Shown here: positions 51,438 to 59,356 of the stretch, one piece after another
Numbering within the stretch: position 1 is the stretch's first letter
Layout: the number at the start of each line of letters is the position of its first letter
NCBI GenBank assembly: GCA_023386815.1
Contig: JAEWIZ010000022.1
Coordinates: forward strand, 186,001 to 250,000
Direction: 5' to 3'
Length of the DNA stretch: 64,000 nt
Source of the DNA: Bacillota bacterium
GTDB lineage: Bacteria > Bacillota > Clostridia > Lachnospirales > Lachnospiraceae
Notes under the pieces: generated by a model
Told to the model about the DNA's origin: nothing
Database searches by the model: none
What the model saw: only the letters and a program-made list of their open reading frames with translations
Translations under genes and position numbers: made by a program

Positions 51438-51695
51438 TTACTGTTGTTCCTGCTCTTCATCCTTTTCGTCATCGCCTACAATCTTAACCTTAGAACGATA
51501 TACTTCTTCTACCGCGATGGATAATGGCTTTGGATAAGCAACATCAACCAAAGGATTAGCACCGTCAATCAGCTGTCTTGCGCGTCTGGCAGTTGCAATA
51601 ACGATTGAATATCTGCTGTTAACCACCGGCTGCTCACCTGGTTCTACCTCACTATTAACTACTCTCATTAAATCTGTATATGATGGATGTAACAT
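51438..51695 (-). CDS. rpoZ: RNA polymerase omega subunit
   Basis: An 85-residue omega subunit. MLHPSYTDLMRVVN and SRYSIVIATARRARQLIDGA contain the family's SRY-x-x-V-x-x-A-x-R-A-R-Q signature, and KPLSIAVEEVYRSKV the second conserved helix. It helps assemble and stabilise the beta' subunit. In most clostridia gmk lies between remA and rpoZ; here remA and rpoZ are 41 bp apart without gmk. AAGGAGATATAAA precedes the ATG. Confidence 0.93.
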   Translation of the reverse strand: MLHPSYTDLMRVVNSEVEPGEQPVVNSRYSIVIATARRARQLIDGANPLVDVAYPKPLSIAVEEVYRSKVKIVGDDEKDEEQEQQ

Positions 51696-51736
51696 ATTTT
51701 ATATCTCCTTCCTTAAATACCCTTAATCATTATAAT

Positions 51737-52018
51737 CTATTCTTCTGGAAATGTTTCATGTGTATCAATTACTTCCACTTCCTTTGGATTCACTCTTCCT
51801 GCAATCGTCTCCGGCAGTAAGGATGATAGGATTAAATGTCCGCTATCGGTTACAATTACAGCTTTCGTTCTTCTTCCACAGGTAGCATCAATTGCCGTAC
51901 CGTTATCCTTCGCTGTTTGCACCATTCTTTTAATTGGCGCAGCGTCAGGACTGATGATTCCAATTATTTTACTAGCATTCACCACATTTCCAAACCCTAC
52001 ATTTACTAACTTATTCAA
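51737..52018 (-). CDS. remA: Extracellular matrix regulator RemA (DUF370)
   Basis: A 93-residue DUF370 protein. MNKLVNVGFGNVVNASKIIG and DATCGRRTKAVIVTDSGHLI are near-identical to the family pattern. In Bacillus subtilis RemA is a DNA-binding activator of matrix and osmoprotection genes; the regulon here is unknown. Position after yicC is conserved in Firmicutes. It starts 44 bp after the yicC stop. Confidence 0.93.
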   Translation of the reverse strand: MNKLVNVGFGNVVNASKIIGIISPDAAPIKRMVQTAKDNGTAIDATCGRRTKAVIVTDSGHLILSSLLPETIAGRVNPKEVEVIDTHETFPEE

Positions 52019-52062
52019 AGTTATTCCTCACTTCTAAAGCTTCTATTCAATATTTCGAGCTT

Positions 52063-52941
52063 CTATTCAATATTTTGAATTTGTTCTCTTACTTTTTCGA
52101 TTTCTGTCTTCAAATCGATTGCTTTATTGGTAACTTCCAAATCATTTGCCTTTGATAAAATCGTATTTGCCTCTCGGTTCATCTCCTGCGCAATAAAGTC
52201 CAGCTTTCGGCCGACATTTTCATTATCACTTAAGGTTTCTTTCATATTAATGATATGGCTTCTCAGGCGTACCGTTTCCTCATCCACACATATTTTATCT
52301 GCAAATACAGTAACTTCTGTAACCAGAATACTTTCCTCTACCTTGGTATTCGCTAATAACTCTGTAACCTTAGCATAAAGTTTATTCCGGTATTCATTTA
52401 CAACTTCCGGAGATCTTGTCTCAATAAAATCAACAATATTAAGCATTCCATCCAGTTTTGAAATAATATCCTGCTTAAGGCGTTCTCCCTCAGAAATTCG
52501 TGTTTCTACAAAACGGCTCGCAGCACCTTTTACAGCTTCTTCTACAAGCGCCCATAATTCCTTTTCATCAATGGTTTGCTCTTCTAATGTAAACACTTCT
52601 GGATATCTGGACAATGCGGATACCCGGATATCATTATCTATCCCGAATTCCTTGCTCATCTTTTCCAGGTTATTATAATATTCTCTTGCCAAATCTGCAT
52701 TATACTTTACACATACATTATTTTCGGTATAATCTTCGTATGTAATATAAATATCTATCTTACCTCTGCCGATATATTGCTTTAATACATTACGGATACC
52801 CGCTTCAAAAAAGCTAAGTTTTTTCGGCATCTTAATAGAAATGTCACAGTATCTGTGATTTACCGCTTTCATTTCAACGGTAATTTTACGGTCTACCTGA
52901 GCAATTTCACAGCGGCCAAAGCCAGTCATACTCTTCAACAT
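52063..52941 (-). CDS. YicC family endoribonuclease-like protein
   Basis: A 292-residue member of the YicC/YloC family. It starts LKSMTGFGR after the ATG. The N-terminal domain has VEMKAVNHRYCDISIKMPK. The C-terminal DUF1732 has LDFIAQEMNREANTILSKAND, the family signature. Members act as endoribonucleases or adaptors in RNA turnover in some bacteria. The open frame extends 9 codons further, but the ATG at 52941 gives the conserved N-terminus. First of the yicC-remA-rpoZ series. Confidence 0.92.
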   Translation of the reverse strand: MLKSMTGFGRCEIAQVDRKITVEMKAVNHRYCDISIKMPKKLSFFEAGIRNVLKQYIGRGKIDIYITYEDYTENNVCVKYNADLAREYYNNLEKMSKEFGIDNDIRVSALSRYPEVFTLEEQTIDEKELWALVEEAVKGAASRFVETRISEGERLKQDIISKLDGMLNIVDFIETRSPEVVNEYRNKLYAKVTELLANTKVEESILVTEVTVFADKICVDEETVRLRSHIINMKETLSDNENVGRKLDFIAQEMNREANTILSKANDLEVTNKAIDLKTEIEKVREQIQNIE

Positions 52942-53042
52942 AGATACACACTCTTTCATATTCGGCAATTATGGCATATCTCGCCAATTTTGCTATTATT
53001 ATATTCAATTTATTATAATTGATATAGTAAGACAAGTCAACC

Positions 53043-53699
53043 TTAGAATTTTGATAATAATTTATCACCAAAATACTCAAGCAGTTCTAACAAATCATCT
53101 GCTGATTTCATTGATATATTTAATTTAAAATAAATGCGGTCAGATACTTCAAAGTCCCTGATACTTAACGCTTTCGGTAAATTAATCGAAATAGCAATCG
53201 TTGAGCTGGCAGAGTCTATTGTGAAACGATTCCACTTCTCTTGAAGCATATCTAAAACAAAACTCTTGAACACAGGAATCCGCCCAACATAAGCCTTATC
53301 AACCTTTATATGAAGCTCATTATCTTCTACCGTAAGATTTGTTTTTAAAATAAGCTGCGTTGGGATACGGGAAAATACCTTTGTGTCCACATAAAAATAA
53401 GCCTGTCCATTATGTATCACACAATGAATGCTATTAATGTTCAAATCCTTCCATTTATCATCCGTCTGATCAACAATAATACTATTAATTTCTTTCTCCG
53501 AGAGTTCAAATTGAAATTCTTTTGAACTGTTAATTATCATACCTGCTATTGAATCCAATAGCTCTTTTTGAATTATTTCCTTAAGGGAAACAGTTTCGCT
53601 CGTATCCTCACTAAATGTTTCCACCGGTCTTATACTAAATAGTAATCCAGCAATTAATACAAGTACTATGATTAATATGATCAGAATTCTTCTCTTCAT
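53043..53699 (-). CDS. Membrane-anchored protein of unknown function (YpmS/DUF2140-like layout)
   Basis: A 218-residue protein with one N-terminal membrane segment (about 3-23) and an outer beta-rich domain, with ELSEKEINSIIVDQ, HNGQAYFYVDTKVFSRIPTQ, LHIKVDKAYVGRIPV and a C-terminal amphipathic part. The layout resembles YpmS/DUF2140 proteins but I am not certain. AAAGAGG precedes the ATG. It is followed by yicC on the same strand, 100 bp on. Confidence 0.6.
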   Translation of the reverse strand: MKRRILIILIIVLVLIAGLLFSIRPVETFSEDTSETVSLKEIIQKELLDSIAGMIINSSKEFQFELSEKEINSIIVDQTDDKWKDLNINSIHCVIHNGQAYFYVDTKVFSRIPTQLILKTNLTVEDNELHIKVDKAYVGRIPVFKSFVLDMLQEKWNRFTIDSASSTIAISINLPKALSIRDFEVSDRIYFKLNISMKSADDLLELLEYFGDKLLSKF

Positions 53700-53916
53700 C
53701 TTTCTCTCCTCTTTCCTTCATTCCATAATCCAGATAAACGCAGTAATATTAGGTGACATTGTATCACATTCTAACGATACCTTACAAGTATTCACCAAGA
53801 CGATTTTCTAATCAAACTCTAATTTGTTTTCATTTCGTTAAAGATTTATAATTAATTATAGATGAACTACAAATGCAGTCAACTATAAAATTCTAATGTG
53901 AAAAGAGGCGAGGCTT

Positions 53917-54162
53917 ATGTTTTTTTGGAATAAAGTCGAGATATATTCCGGTTTTTCCTTAAAGGAATTCACTGATCTACGTAACTCCTTAGATGCTGCT
54001 GAGATAAAATATGATTATCGCATGAAACAATATTCACCGATTAATATTCGAAATAATCGCCATACCCTGGGTTCGAAAGCCGGTATTAAATATTATTTGT
54101 ATATCCATCAAAAAGATTATGATTACGCCATGCATCTAACCTCCAACCGGCTCTTTCGATGA
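53917..54162 (+). CDS. Small protein of unknown function (81 residues)
   Basis: An 81-residue protein with a good GAGGCGAGGC ribosome site before the ATG. It starts MFFWNKVEIYSGFSLKEF and has LDAAEIKYDYRM, LGSKAGIKYYLYIHQKDYDY and AMHLTSNRL. The N-terminal Phe-Phe-Trp then an alpha-beta pattern resembles small putative-signal-transducer (DUF2007-like) proteins, and the C-terminal KYYLYIHQKDYDYA strand-helix supports that, but weakly. It is on the opposite strand to its neighbours, with a shared hairpin terminator at 54231-54286. Function unknown. Confidence 0.7.
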   Translation: MFFWNKVEIYSGFSLKEFTDLRNSLDAAEIKYDYRMKQYSPINIRNNRHTLGSKAGIKYYLYIHQKDYDYAMHLTSNRLFR

Positions 54163-54230
54163 AACGGGGTCATTTCGTTACCAATTATACTTATTGCACA
54201 ATTATATTTGTGGATAAACCAATACAAAGA

Positions 54231-54286
54231 ACTGCTATAAAGCAACTGGATACCTTATGCTAGGCTTCCAGTTACCTCATAGCAGT
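54231..54286. terminator. Hairpin between the 81-residue gene and cysK (convergent)
   Basis: Arms 54231-54250 and 54267-54286 match at 17 of 20 positions, the differences being G-U type. It lies between two convergent genes and is followed by CCCTTCATTTT on the plus strand, so it can serve both directions. Confidence 0.75.
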
Positions 54287-54315
54287 CCCTTCATTTTATG
54301 ATACTTACTTCTAAC

Positions 54316-55248
54316 TTACTCTGAGAACATCGGAGTTGAAAGGTATCTTTCACCTGTATCCGGAAGTAATACAACTACTGTTTTACCGGCATTTTCCGGT
54401 CTATCCGCTACCTGGGTTGCTGCCCAAAGGGCTGCTCCAGAGGAAATTCCCACAAGAACTCCTTCTCTTTTTGCTATCTCACGTCCGGTTGAAAAAGCAT
54501 CTTCATTTGCCACTGTGATGATTTCATCGTAAATCTTCGTGTTCAAGGTATTAGGAACAAAACCAGCTCCGATGCCTTGAATCTTATGAGCACCGGCGCG
54601 TCCCTCGGATAATACGGGTGAATCTGCTGGCTCTACCGCAATGATTTTTACATTTGGATTTTGAGCCTTTAAGTATGCACCCACACCTGAGATGGTTCCG
54701 CCTGTACCAATCCCTGCAACAAAGATATCAACTTTTCCGTCAGTATCTTCCCAGATCTCAACACCGGTGGTTTCTTCATGAACCTTAGGGTTATTCGGAT
54801 TTTCAAACTGAGATGGAATGAAGCTGTTTGGTGTTATTTCTTTTAGTTCCTGTGCTTTTGCGATTGCACCTTTCATACCTTTGGAGCCTTCTGTTAATAC
54901 TAGCTCTGCACCATATGCCTTCATTAAGTTACGGCGTTCCATACTCATGGTCTCTGGCATTGCAATAATTAAGCGTAGACCATAGCTGGCACACACACTT
55001 GCAAGACCAATGCCGGTATTACCACTGGTTGGTTCTATGATAATCGTATCTTTATTAATTTCTCCGCTCTTAAAAGCTTCCTCAATCATTTTTTTAGCAA
55101 TACGATCCTTCACACTACCCGCCGGATTAAAGAATTCCAGCTTTGCAACGATGGTTGCCTTTAAATTATGGCTCTCCTTATAGTTTTCCAATTCCAGTAA
55201 CGGTGTTCTTCCAACCAATTCAGTAATTTTCTTTTTAATTTGTGCCAT
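54316..55248 (-). CDS. cysK: Cysteine synthase (O-acetylserine sulfhydrylase)
   Basis: A 310-residue PLP enzyme that makes cysteine from O-acetylserine and sulfide. The PLP lysine is K47 in FFNPAGSVKDRI; EPTSGNTGIGLASVCA binds the substrate carboxylate; GTGGTISGVGAYLK binds the PLP phosphate. GIGAGFVPNTLN is the conserved loop near the active site. The length is normal for CysK. I start at the ATG at 55248 (frame open five codons more). It follows metY by 39 bp on the same strand, so both belong to one sulfur-assimilation operon. Confidence 0.95.
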   Translation of the reverse strand: MAQIKKKITELVGRTPLLELENYKESHNLKATIVAKLEFFNPAGSVKDRIAKKMIEEAFKSGEINKDTIIIEPTSGNTGIGLASVCASYGLRLIIAMPETMSMERRNLMKAYGAELVLTEGSKGMKGAIAKAQELKEITPNSFIPSQFENPNNPKVHEETTGVEIWEDTDGKVDIFVAGIGTGGTISGVGAYLKAQNPNVKIIAVEPADSPVLSEGRAGAHKIQGIGAGFVPNTLNTKIYDEIITVANEDAFSTGREIAKREGVLVGISSGAALWAATQVADRPENAGKTVVVLLPDTGERYLSTPMFSE

Positions 55249-55287
55249 TGTGTTTAACTCCATTTCTTCGATCTGCGGTACTATTTG

Positions 55288-56574
55288 TTACGCTTTAAGA
55301 GCCTGTTCTAAGTCATCAAGGATATCATCGATATGCTCGGTACCGATTGATAATCTTATGGAATTTGGCTTAATTCCGGAAGCAAGTAATTCTTCCGCGT
55401 TCATCTGTGAGTGTGTTGTACTTGCCGGATGAATAACAAGTGATTTTACATCGGCTACATTTGCAAGTAAGGAGAAGATCTGCAGCTTGTCAATAAAGGC
55501 TTTGGCTGTGTTCGCATCCCCTTTAATCTCAAATGTAAAGATGGAGCTTGCTCCCTCCGGGAAATATTTGTTGTACAGGGAGTGATATGGATTATCCGGT
55601 AAGGAAGGATGATTCACACTCTCAACCTTAGGATGCTTCTTTAAAAATTCTACTACTTTTAATGCATTGGAAACATGTCGCTCCACACGCAAAGATAGTG
55701 TTTCCAATCCCTGCAGTAATAAAAATGAATTAAATGGGCTGATGGTTGAACCTGTATCTCTCATTAGTGTTACTCTAATCTTAATGATATATGCCAGTGC
55801 TCCCACAGCCTTGGTAAATTGAACTCCATGATAGCTATCATTGGGTTCTGTTAAGGAAGGGAATTTTCCGGAACCTTCCCAGTCAAATTTACCACTGTCT
55901 ATAATGACACCACCGATTGATGTTCCATGACCTCCAATGAATTTAGTTGCAGAATGCACTACTACGTCTGCTCCAAGTTCAATTGGTCTGAGTAAAAATG
56001 GTGTTGCAAATGTATTATCTACAATTAAAGGAATTTTATTATCATGAGCAATTTTAGCAAGCTTTTCAATATCAACGATATTGGAATTAGGGTTACCTAA
56101 GCTTTCAATAAAGATTGCCTTAGTATTCGGCTGAATTGCCTTTTCAAAATTAGATAGATCATCAGAGTTAACGAAAGTGGTTGTAATTCCAAAGTCAACC
56201 AGGGTATGGGCAAATAAATTATAGGTACCGCCATAGATAGTCTGTGCAGATACAATATGATCTCCCGCATGGGCAATATTCTGTATCGCATATGTAACTG
56301 CTGCTGCGCCTGAGGAAGTTGCAAGGGCTGCAACACCGCCTTCTAGGGCTGCAATTCTTTGTTCAAAGACGTCAGAAGTTGGATTCATTAATCTGGTGTA
56401 GATATTTCCGCCTTCACTTAAATCAAATCTTGCTGCTGCCTGTGCACAATTATCAAAAACATAGGAAGAGGTCTGGTAAATGGGAACGCAACGAGCTCCG
56501 GTTGCTGGATCTGGTTGTTCCTGTCCTGCGTGTAACTGTAGTGTCTCAAAATGTAATTTCTTTTCGTTTGCCAT
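55288..56574 (-). CDS. metY: O-acetylhomoserine sulfhydrylase
   Basis: A 428-residue PLP enzyme of the Cys/Met-metabolism family. It starts HFETLQLHAGQEQPDPATGA. YTRLMNPTSDVFEQRIAALE is the phosphate loop region, and VVHSATKFIGGHGTSIGG holds the PLP lysine K211. An insertion with GKFPSLTEPNDSYHGVQFTK, specific to O-acetylhomoserine aminocarboxypropyltransferases, supports MetY over MetB/MetC. It makes homocysteine from O-acetylhomoserine and sulfide. Promoter and palindrome upstream (56604-56668). Confidence 0.93.
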   Translation of the reverse strand: MANEKKLHFETLQLHAGQEQPDPATGARCVPIYQTSSYVFDNCAQAAARFDLSEGGNIYTRLMNPTSDVFEQRIAALEGGVAALATSSGAAAVTYAIQNIAHAGDHIVSAQTIYGGTYNLFAHTLVDFGITTTFVNSDDLSNFEKAIQPNTKAIFIESLGNPNSNIVDIEKLAKIAHDNKIPLIVDNTFATPFLLRPIELGADVVVHSATKFIGGHGTSIGGVIIDSGKFDWEGSGKFPSLTEPNDSYHGVQFTKAVGALAYIIKIRVTLMRDTGSTISPFNSFLLLQGLETLSLRVERHVSNALKVVEFLKKHPKVESVNHPSLPDNPYHSLYNKYFPEGASSIFTFEIKGDANTAKAFIDKLQIFSLLANVADVKSLVIHPASTTHSQMNAEELLASGIKPNSIRLSIGTEHIDDILDDLEQALKA

Positions 56575-56603
56575 AGTATCCCTCCGTTATCATTTATTTT
56601 ATA

Positions 56604-56629
56604 CATACATACTTTATATGTATTGTATG
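56604..56629 (-). promoter_or_regulatory. Palindromic candidate operator of metY-cysK
   Basis: CATACATAC (56604-56612) and GTATTGTATG (56620-56629) are inverted copies with one extra base, about 10-35 bases downstream of the -10 box. A repressor bound here would block transcription; the neighbouring Rrf2 regulator is the obvious candidate. Confidence 0.6.
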
Positions 56630-56639
56630 AATTTATACC

Positions 56640-56668
56640 ATCATATTCCTCGTTATTACTTTTGTCAA
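56640..56668 (-). promoter_or_regulatory. Sigma-A promoter of metY-cysK
   Basis: TTGACA (56663-56668), 17-base spacer, TATGAT (56640-56645) on the minus strand. Confidence 0.85.
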
Positions 56669-56690
56669 GTACATGGAACCAAAAATAATC

Positions 56691-57128
56691 TTAAATTGAA
56701 TAATCAAGTGGTGTTTTTTCTATTTGGCGATCCACTAAATCTTGAAGTGTCGTTTTGTCTATTACGGAACTAATCGCCTCATACAATTCTTCCCACACCT
56801 CTCTGGTGACACATTGGCTGCTCCGTTTACATTCACTTGTTTGTTCATCAACACAATCCACGGGCATGAGACTTCCCTCTGTCAGCCGTAGAATCATCCC
56901 AACTGTATATTCCGAGGGATCTTTCGCCAATCGGTATCCACCTTGAGCTCCTCTCACACTTTTCACATATCCGGCTTTGTTTAACAACGAGATAATTTGC
57001 TCCAAATACTTTTCTGAAATCTCCTGTCTAGCCGCAATATTCTTAATTGTAATACATTCACCTGTATTATTCAGCGCTAAATCCAACATCAATCGAAGTG
57101 CATATCTTCCCTTGGTAGATATTTTCAT
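56691..57128 (-). CDS. Rrf2-family transcriptional regulator with three cysteines
   Basis: A 145-residue winged-helix regulator. It starts MKISTKGRYALRLMLDLALN; KYLEQIISLLNKAGYVKSVR and GAQGGYRLAK are Rrf2 signatures. The cysteines C92, C100 and C106 (SLMPVDCVDEQTSECKRSSQ then C) resemble the three iron-sulfur ligands of IscR, though spacing is 7 and 5, not 5 and 5. It may sense iron-sulfur status or cysteine supply (as does CymR). GGGGG lies before the ATG at 57128; the frame extends seven codons more. It is next to metY-cysK, which is in line with such a role. Confidence 0.88.
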   Translation of the reverse strand: MKISTKGRYALRLMLDLALNNTGECITIKNIAARQEISEKYLEQIISLLNKAGYVKSVRGAQGGYRLAKDPSEYTVGMILRLTEGSLMPVDCVDEQTSECKRSSQCVTREVWEELYEAISSVIDKTTLQDLVDRQIEKTPLDYSI

Positions 57129-57202
57129 GACTTTGCCCCCTTGTCCCAAATTAAAAAGCTGTTTTTCCTTAAAGCTATTTTTTGCTTCCTAATATTATTA
57201 CT

Positions 57203-57231
57203 ATAGTATCACGTGATTTCGTGGAATTCAA
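57203..57231 (-). promoter_or_regulatory. Promoter of the Rrf2 regulator gene
   Basis: TTGAAT (57226-57231), 17-base spacer, TACTAT (57203-57208) on the minus strand. The spacer holds ATCACGTGAT, a 10-base palindrome. Confidence 0.7.
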
Positions 57232-57281
57232 CTAAAACGTAGCTTAATTAACCTCTTCCAGACTACTACTATTATGGTCTA

Positions 57282-58196
57282 TTAAGACTCAATTGAATCC
57301 TCTAATAAGATGGCTTCGTTCTTTTTTGTTAGAAAGCTGAGCTTCGTTTCTGAGATAATTACTGCAATAAAGATCAAAAAGAAACCACAGAATAAACGAA
57401 GGGTTAGTATTTCACCATAAAAGATGATAGAAAACATAACACCAAAAACAGATTCCAGACTTAGGATAATGGCTGCCGGTGCAGGATTCGTATACTTTTG
57501 ACCAACATTTTGCAATAGTAAGGCAACCGCAGTTGCAAAAACTGAGAGATAGATTAAGCTGCTAAGCATGGGCATATTCCAATTTGAAGGGAAATCTTCA
57601 AACAAGAGGCCAACAATCCAAGAAAAGACCGCTGCATACCCAAACTGGAGTATTGTAAGTAAAATCGGATCCTTGTCCTTACTAAACGTTGCAACTGCTA
57701 CCATATGAGCTGCAAACACGACTCCACTTACCAGGGTTAAAGAATCACCAATTCCAATGGAAAAATCTCCATTCATAGACACTAACCCAATTCCAAACAA
57801 GGTGATTCCGGCTGCTAAAATATGATATCGATCCGGCCTCTTCTTATCTACAATCCAGAAGAAAAACGGAACCAGGACACAGTAGATCGCTGTTAAAAAT
57901 GCATTTTTCCCGGGTGTTGTATCAATGATTCCTATGGTTTGTAAGCTATAGGCAATAAAGAGACAGGCTCCGATGATTCCTCCCTTGATAAAATAATCCT
58001 TATTTAAGGTTTTCAATCTTTTATGAAAAATGATACTTAAAAGAATGCATCCTATGGTAAAACGAATTGCTAAAAGCATGTGGGGTTGAATCATGTCCAT
58101 AGAATTCTTAACGATGAGAAAAGAGCCTCCCCAGATGATTGCAGCTATGAACAACGCTGCTTTTGCACCTACATTTTGTGTCAAACCTTTTTTCAA
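57282..58196 (-). CDS. DMT-superfamily transporter (EamA family)
   Basis: A 304-residue membrane protein with ten predicted helices in two EamA repeats. The first starts GAKAALFIAAIIWGGSFLIV, the second GDSLTLVSGVVFAAHMVAVA. The second repeat ends with PAPAAIILSLESVFGVMFS. DMT exporters move amino acids, nucleosides or other metabolites; some move cysteine-related compounds, but the substrate cannot be told from sequence. The start is a TTG at 58196 with AAGGAG nine bases before. It is not in an obvious operon. Confidence 0.88.
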   Translation of the reverse strand: MKKGLTQNVGAKAALFIAAIIWGGSFLIVKNSMDMIQPHMLLAIRFTIGCILLSIIFHKRLKTLNKDYFIKGGIIGACLFIAYSLQTIGIIDTTPGKNAFLTAIYCVLVPFFFWIVDKKRPDRYHILAAGITLFGIGLVSMNGDFSIGIGDSLTLVSGVVFAAHMVAVATFSKDKDPILLTILQFGYAAVFSWIVGLLFEDFPSNWNMPMLSSLIYLSVFATAVALLLQNVGQKYTNPAPAAIILSLESVFGVMFSIIFYGEILTLRLFCGFFLIFIAVIISETKLSFLTKKNEAILLEDSIES

Positions 58197-58331
58197 TATA
58201 TTTCACTCCTTGTCCTTTTAAAAGCTCTGCATTTTTCAAAAAGCAAAGCTATCCCGTACGGGTTTAAGCTTCGCTCATTTTATCACACTCTTTTTTAATC
58301 TTCAATATGGAATAGCATTTGATATCAAATA

Positions 58332-58364
58332 AACTGTGCCAAAGAATTGCTCCTTGGCACAGTT
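58332..58364 (-). terminator. Terminator of the peroxiredoxin gene
   Basis: Perfect 11-bp stem (58332-58342 with 58354-58364) and 11-base loop, followed by TATTTG on the minus strand; the plus-strand tail is TTTAC. It probably works in both directions. Confidence 0.8.
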
Positions 58365-58387
58365 TTACTATTTACGTTCTTTATTTT

Positions 58388-59140
58388 CTAGTTGCGGTAA
58401 GGATATCGCTTCACCGGATAGGCAGATGGATATGGCAGGATCTCAGGCTCAACTGTTTTTGCGTAGGAAGCACAGTTTGCCTGTTGAAAGCAAAGGAACC
58501 AGTCCACGCAGTACACATCCCCTTGCAAATGCTCGAACCGTTCCCTTGCAGCCCCGCAGGTTCCAGGCGGCGGGAGAATTACATCCTCACACGGAATCCA
58601 ATTTGCAGGAGTTGCAATATTATCACTATCTGCCTGTTGTAACGCGATAATCATACGTTTGATCTCATGAATGTTTCGTCCTGTGGTGGCCGGATAATAG
58701 AGTATGGCCCTGATTATTCCTTCCGGATCAATGATGAAAACAGAACGGACCGTCTGAGTTCCTGACGCATTCGGATGCAACATACCATATTTTTTAGCTA
58801 CCTCCATTGATATATCTGCAATTAAAGGAAAGGTCACCTCAACATGCTTCATATCCTTCCAGGCAAGTTCTTTAATTCTTCTTAACCAAGCTATATGTGA
58901 ATAGATAGAATCTATCGACACCCCAATCAGCTCTGTGTCCAAGGCTTTAAAATCATTCATCATGGAAGCAAAGGTTATAAATTCCGTTGTACAAACAGGT
59001 GTAAAATCCGCTGGATGGCTAAAAAACACAATCCATCTACCGTGATAATCCTTAGGAAAATTGATATCTCCCTGTGTTGTAACAGCATGGAATTCAGGTG
59101 CCTTATCTCCAATGAGCGGCATTCGATAACTATTTTCCAT
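58388..59140 (-). CDS. Prx6-type peroxiredoxin
   Basis: A 250-residue thiol peroxidase. The peroxidatic cysteine is C50 in HPADFTPVCTTEF; R131-equivalent sits in TQTVRSVFIIDPEG. The C-terminal half is the long Prx6/archaeal type (NWIPCEDVILPPPGTC). C211 and C217 are six residues apart, just as the two extra cysteines of archaeal Prx6 enzymes. The tail to residue 250 has two more prolines and a fifth cysteine at 223. It reduces peroxides, with unknown electron donor. Neighbours (ferredoxin-like protein, cysK, Rrf2 regulator) fit defence against oxygen in an anaerobe. Confidence 0.93.
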   Translation of the reverse strand: MENSYRMPLIGDKAPEFHAVTTQGDINFPKDYHGRWIVFFSHPADFTPVCTTEFITFASMMNDFKALDTELIGVSIDSIYSHIAWLRRIKELAWKDMKHVEVTFPLIADISMEVAKKYGMLHPNASGTQTVRSVFIIDPEGIIRAILYYPATTGRNIHEIKRMIIALQQADSDNIATPANWIPCEDVILPPPGTCGAARERFEHLQGDVYCVDWFLCFQQANCASYAKTVEPEILPYPSAYPVKRYPYRN

Positions 59141-59211
59141 AGTTAACCCCTTTCAATATCTCGATAGTATAAAATATGTGAACTTTGGTGGTTTGCGACT
59201 AAAATGGGTGG

Positions 59212-59257
59212 AAAAAGCTGTTTCTCCGCTAATTAATTCCTCAGCAAAGAAACAGCT
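59212..59257 (-). terminator. Terminator of the ferredoxin-like gene
   Basis: Perfect 10-bp stem (59216-59225 with 59248-59257), 22-base loop, five T on the minus strand (A at 59212-59216). Confidence 0.85.
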
Positions 59258-59356
59258 CAATAATTATCACTATTCTATCTTATTAAAAATAACGCTTATC
59301 AAAACGGATACTTTTCTCATAAGATGACTATTATCAAGATATTGCTCAAACATCTA

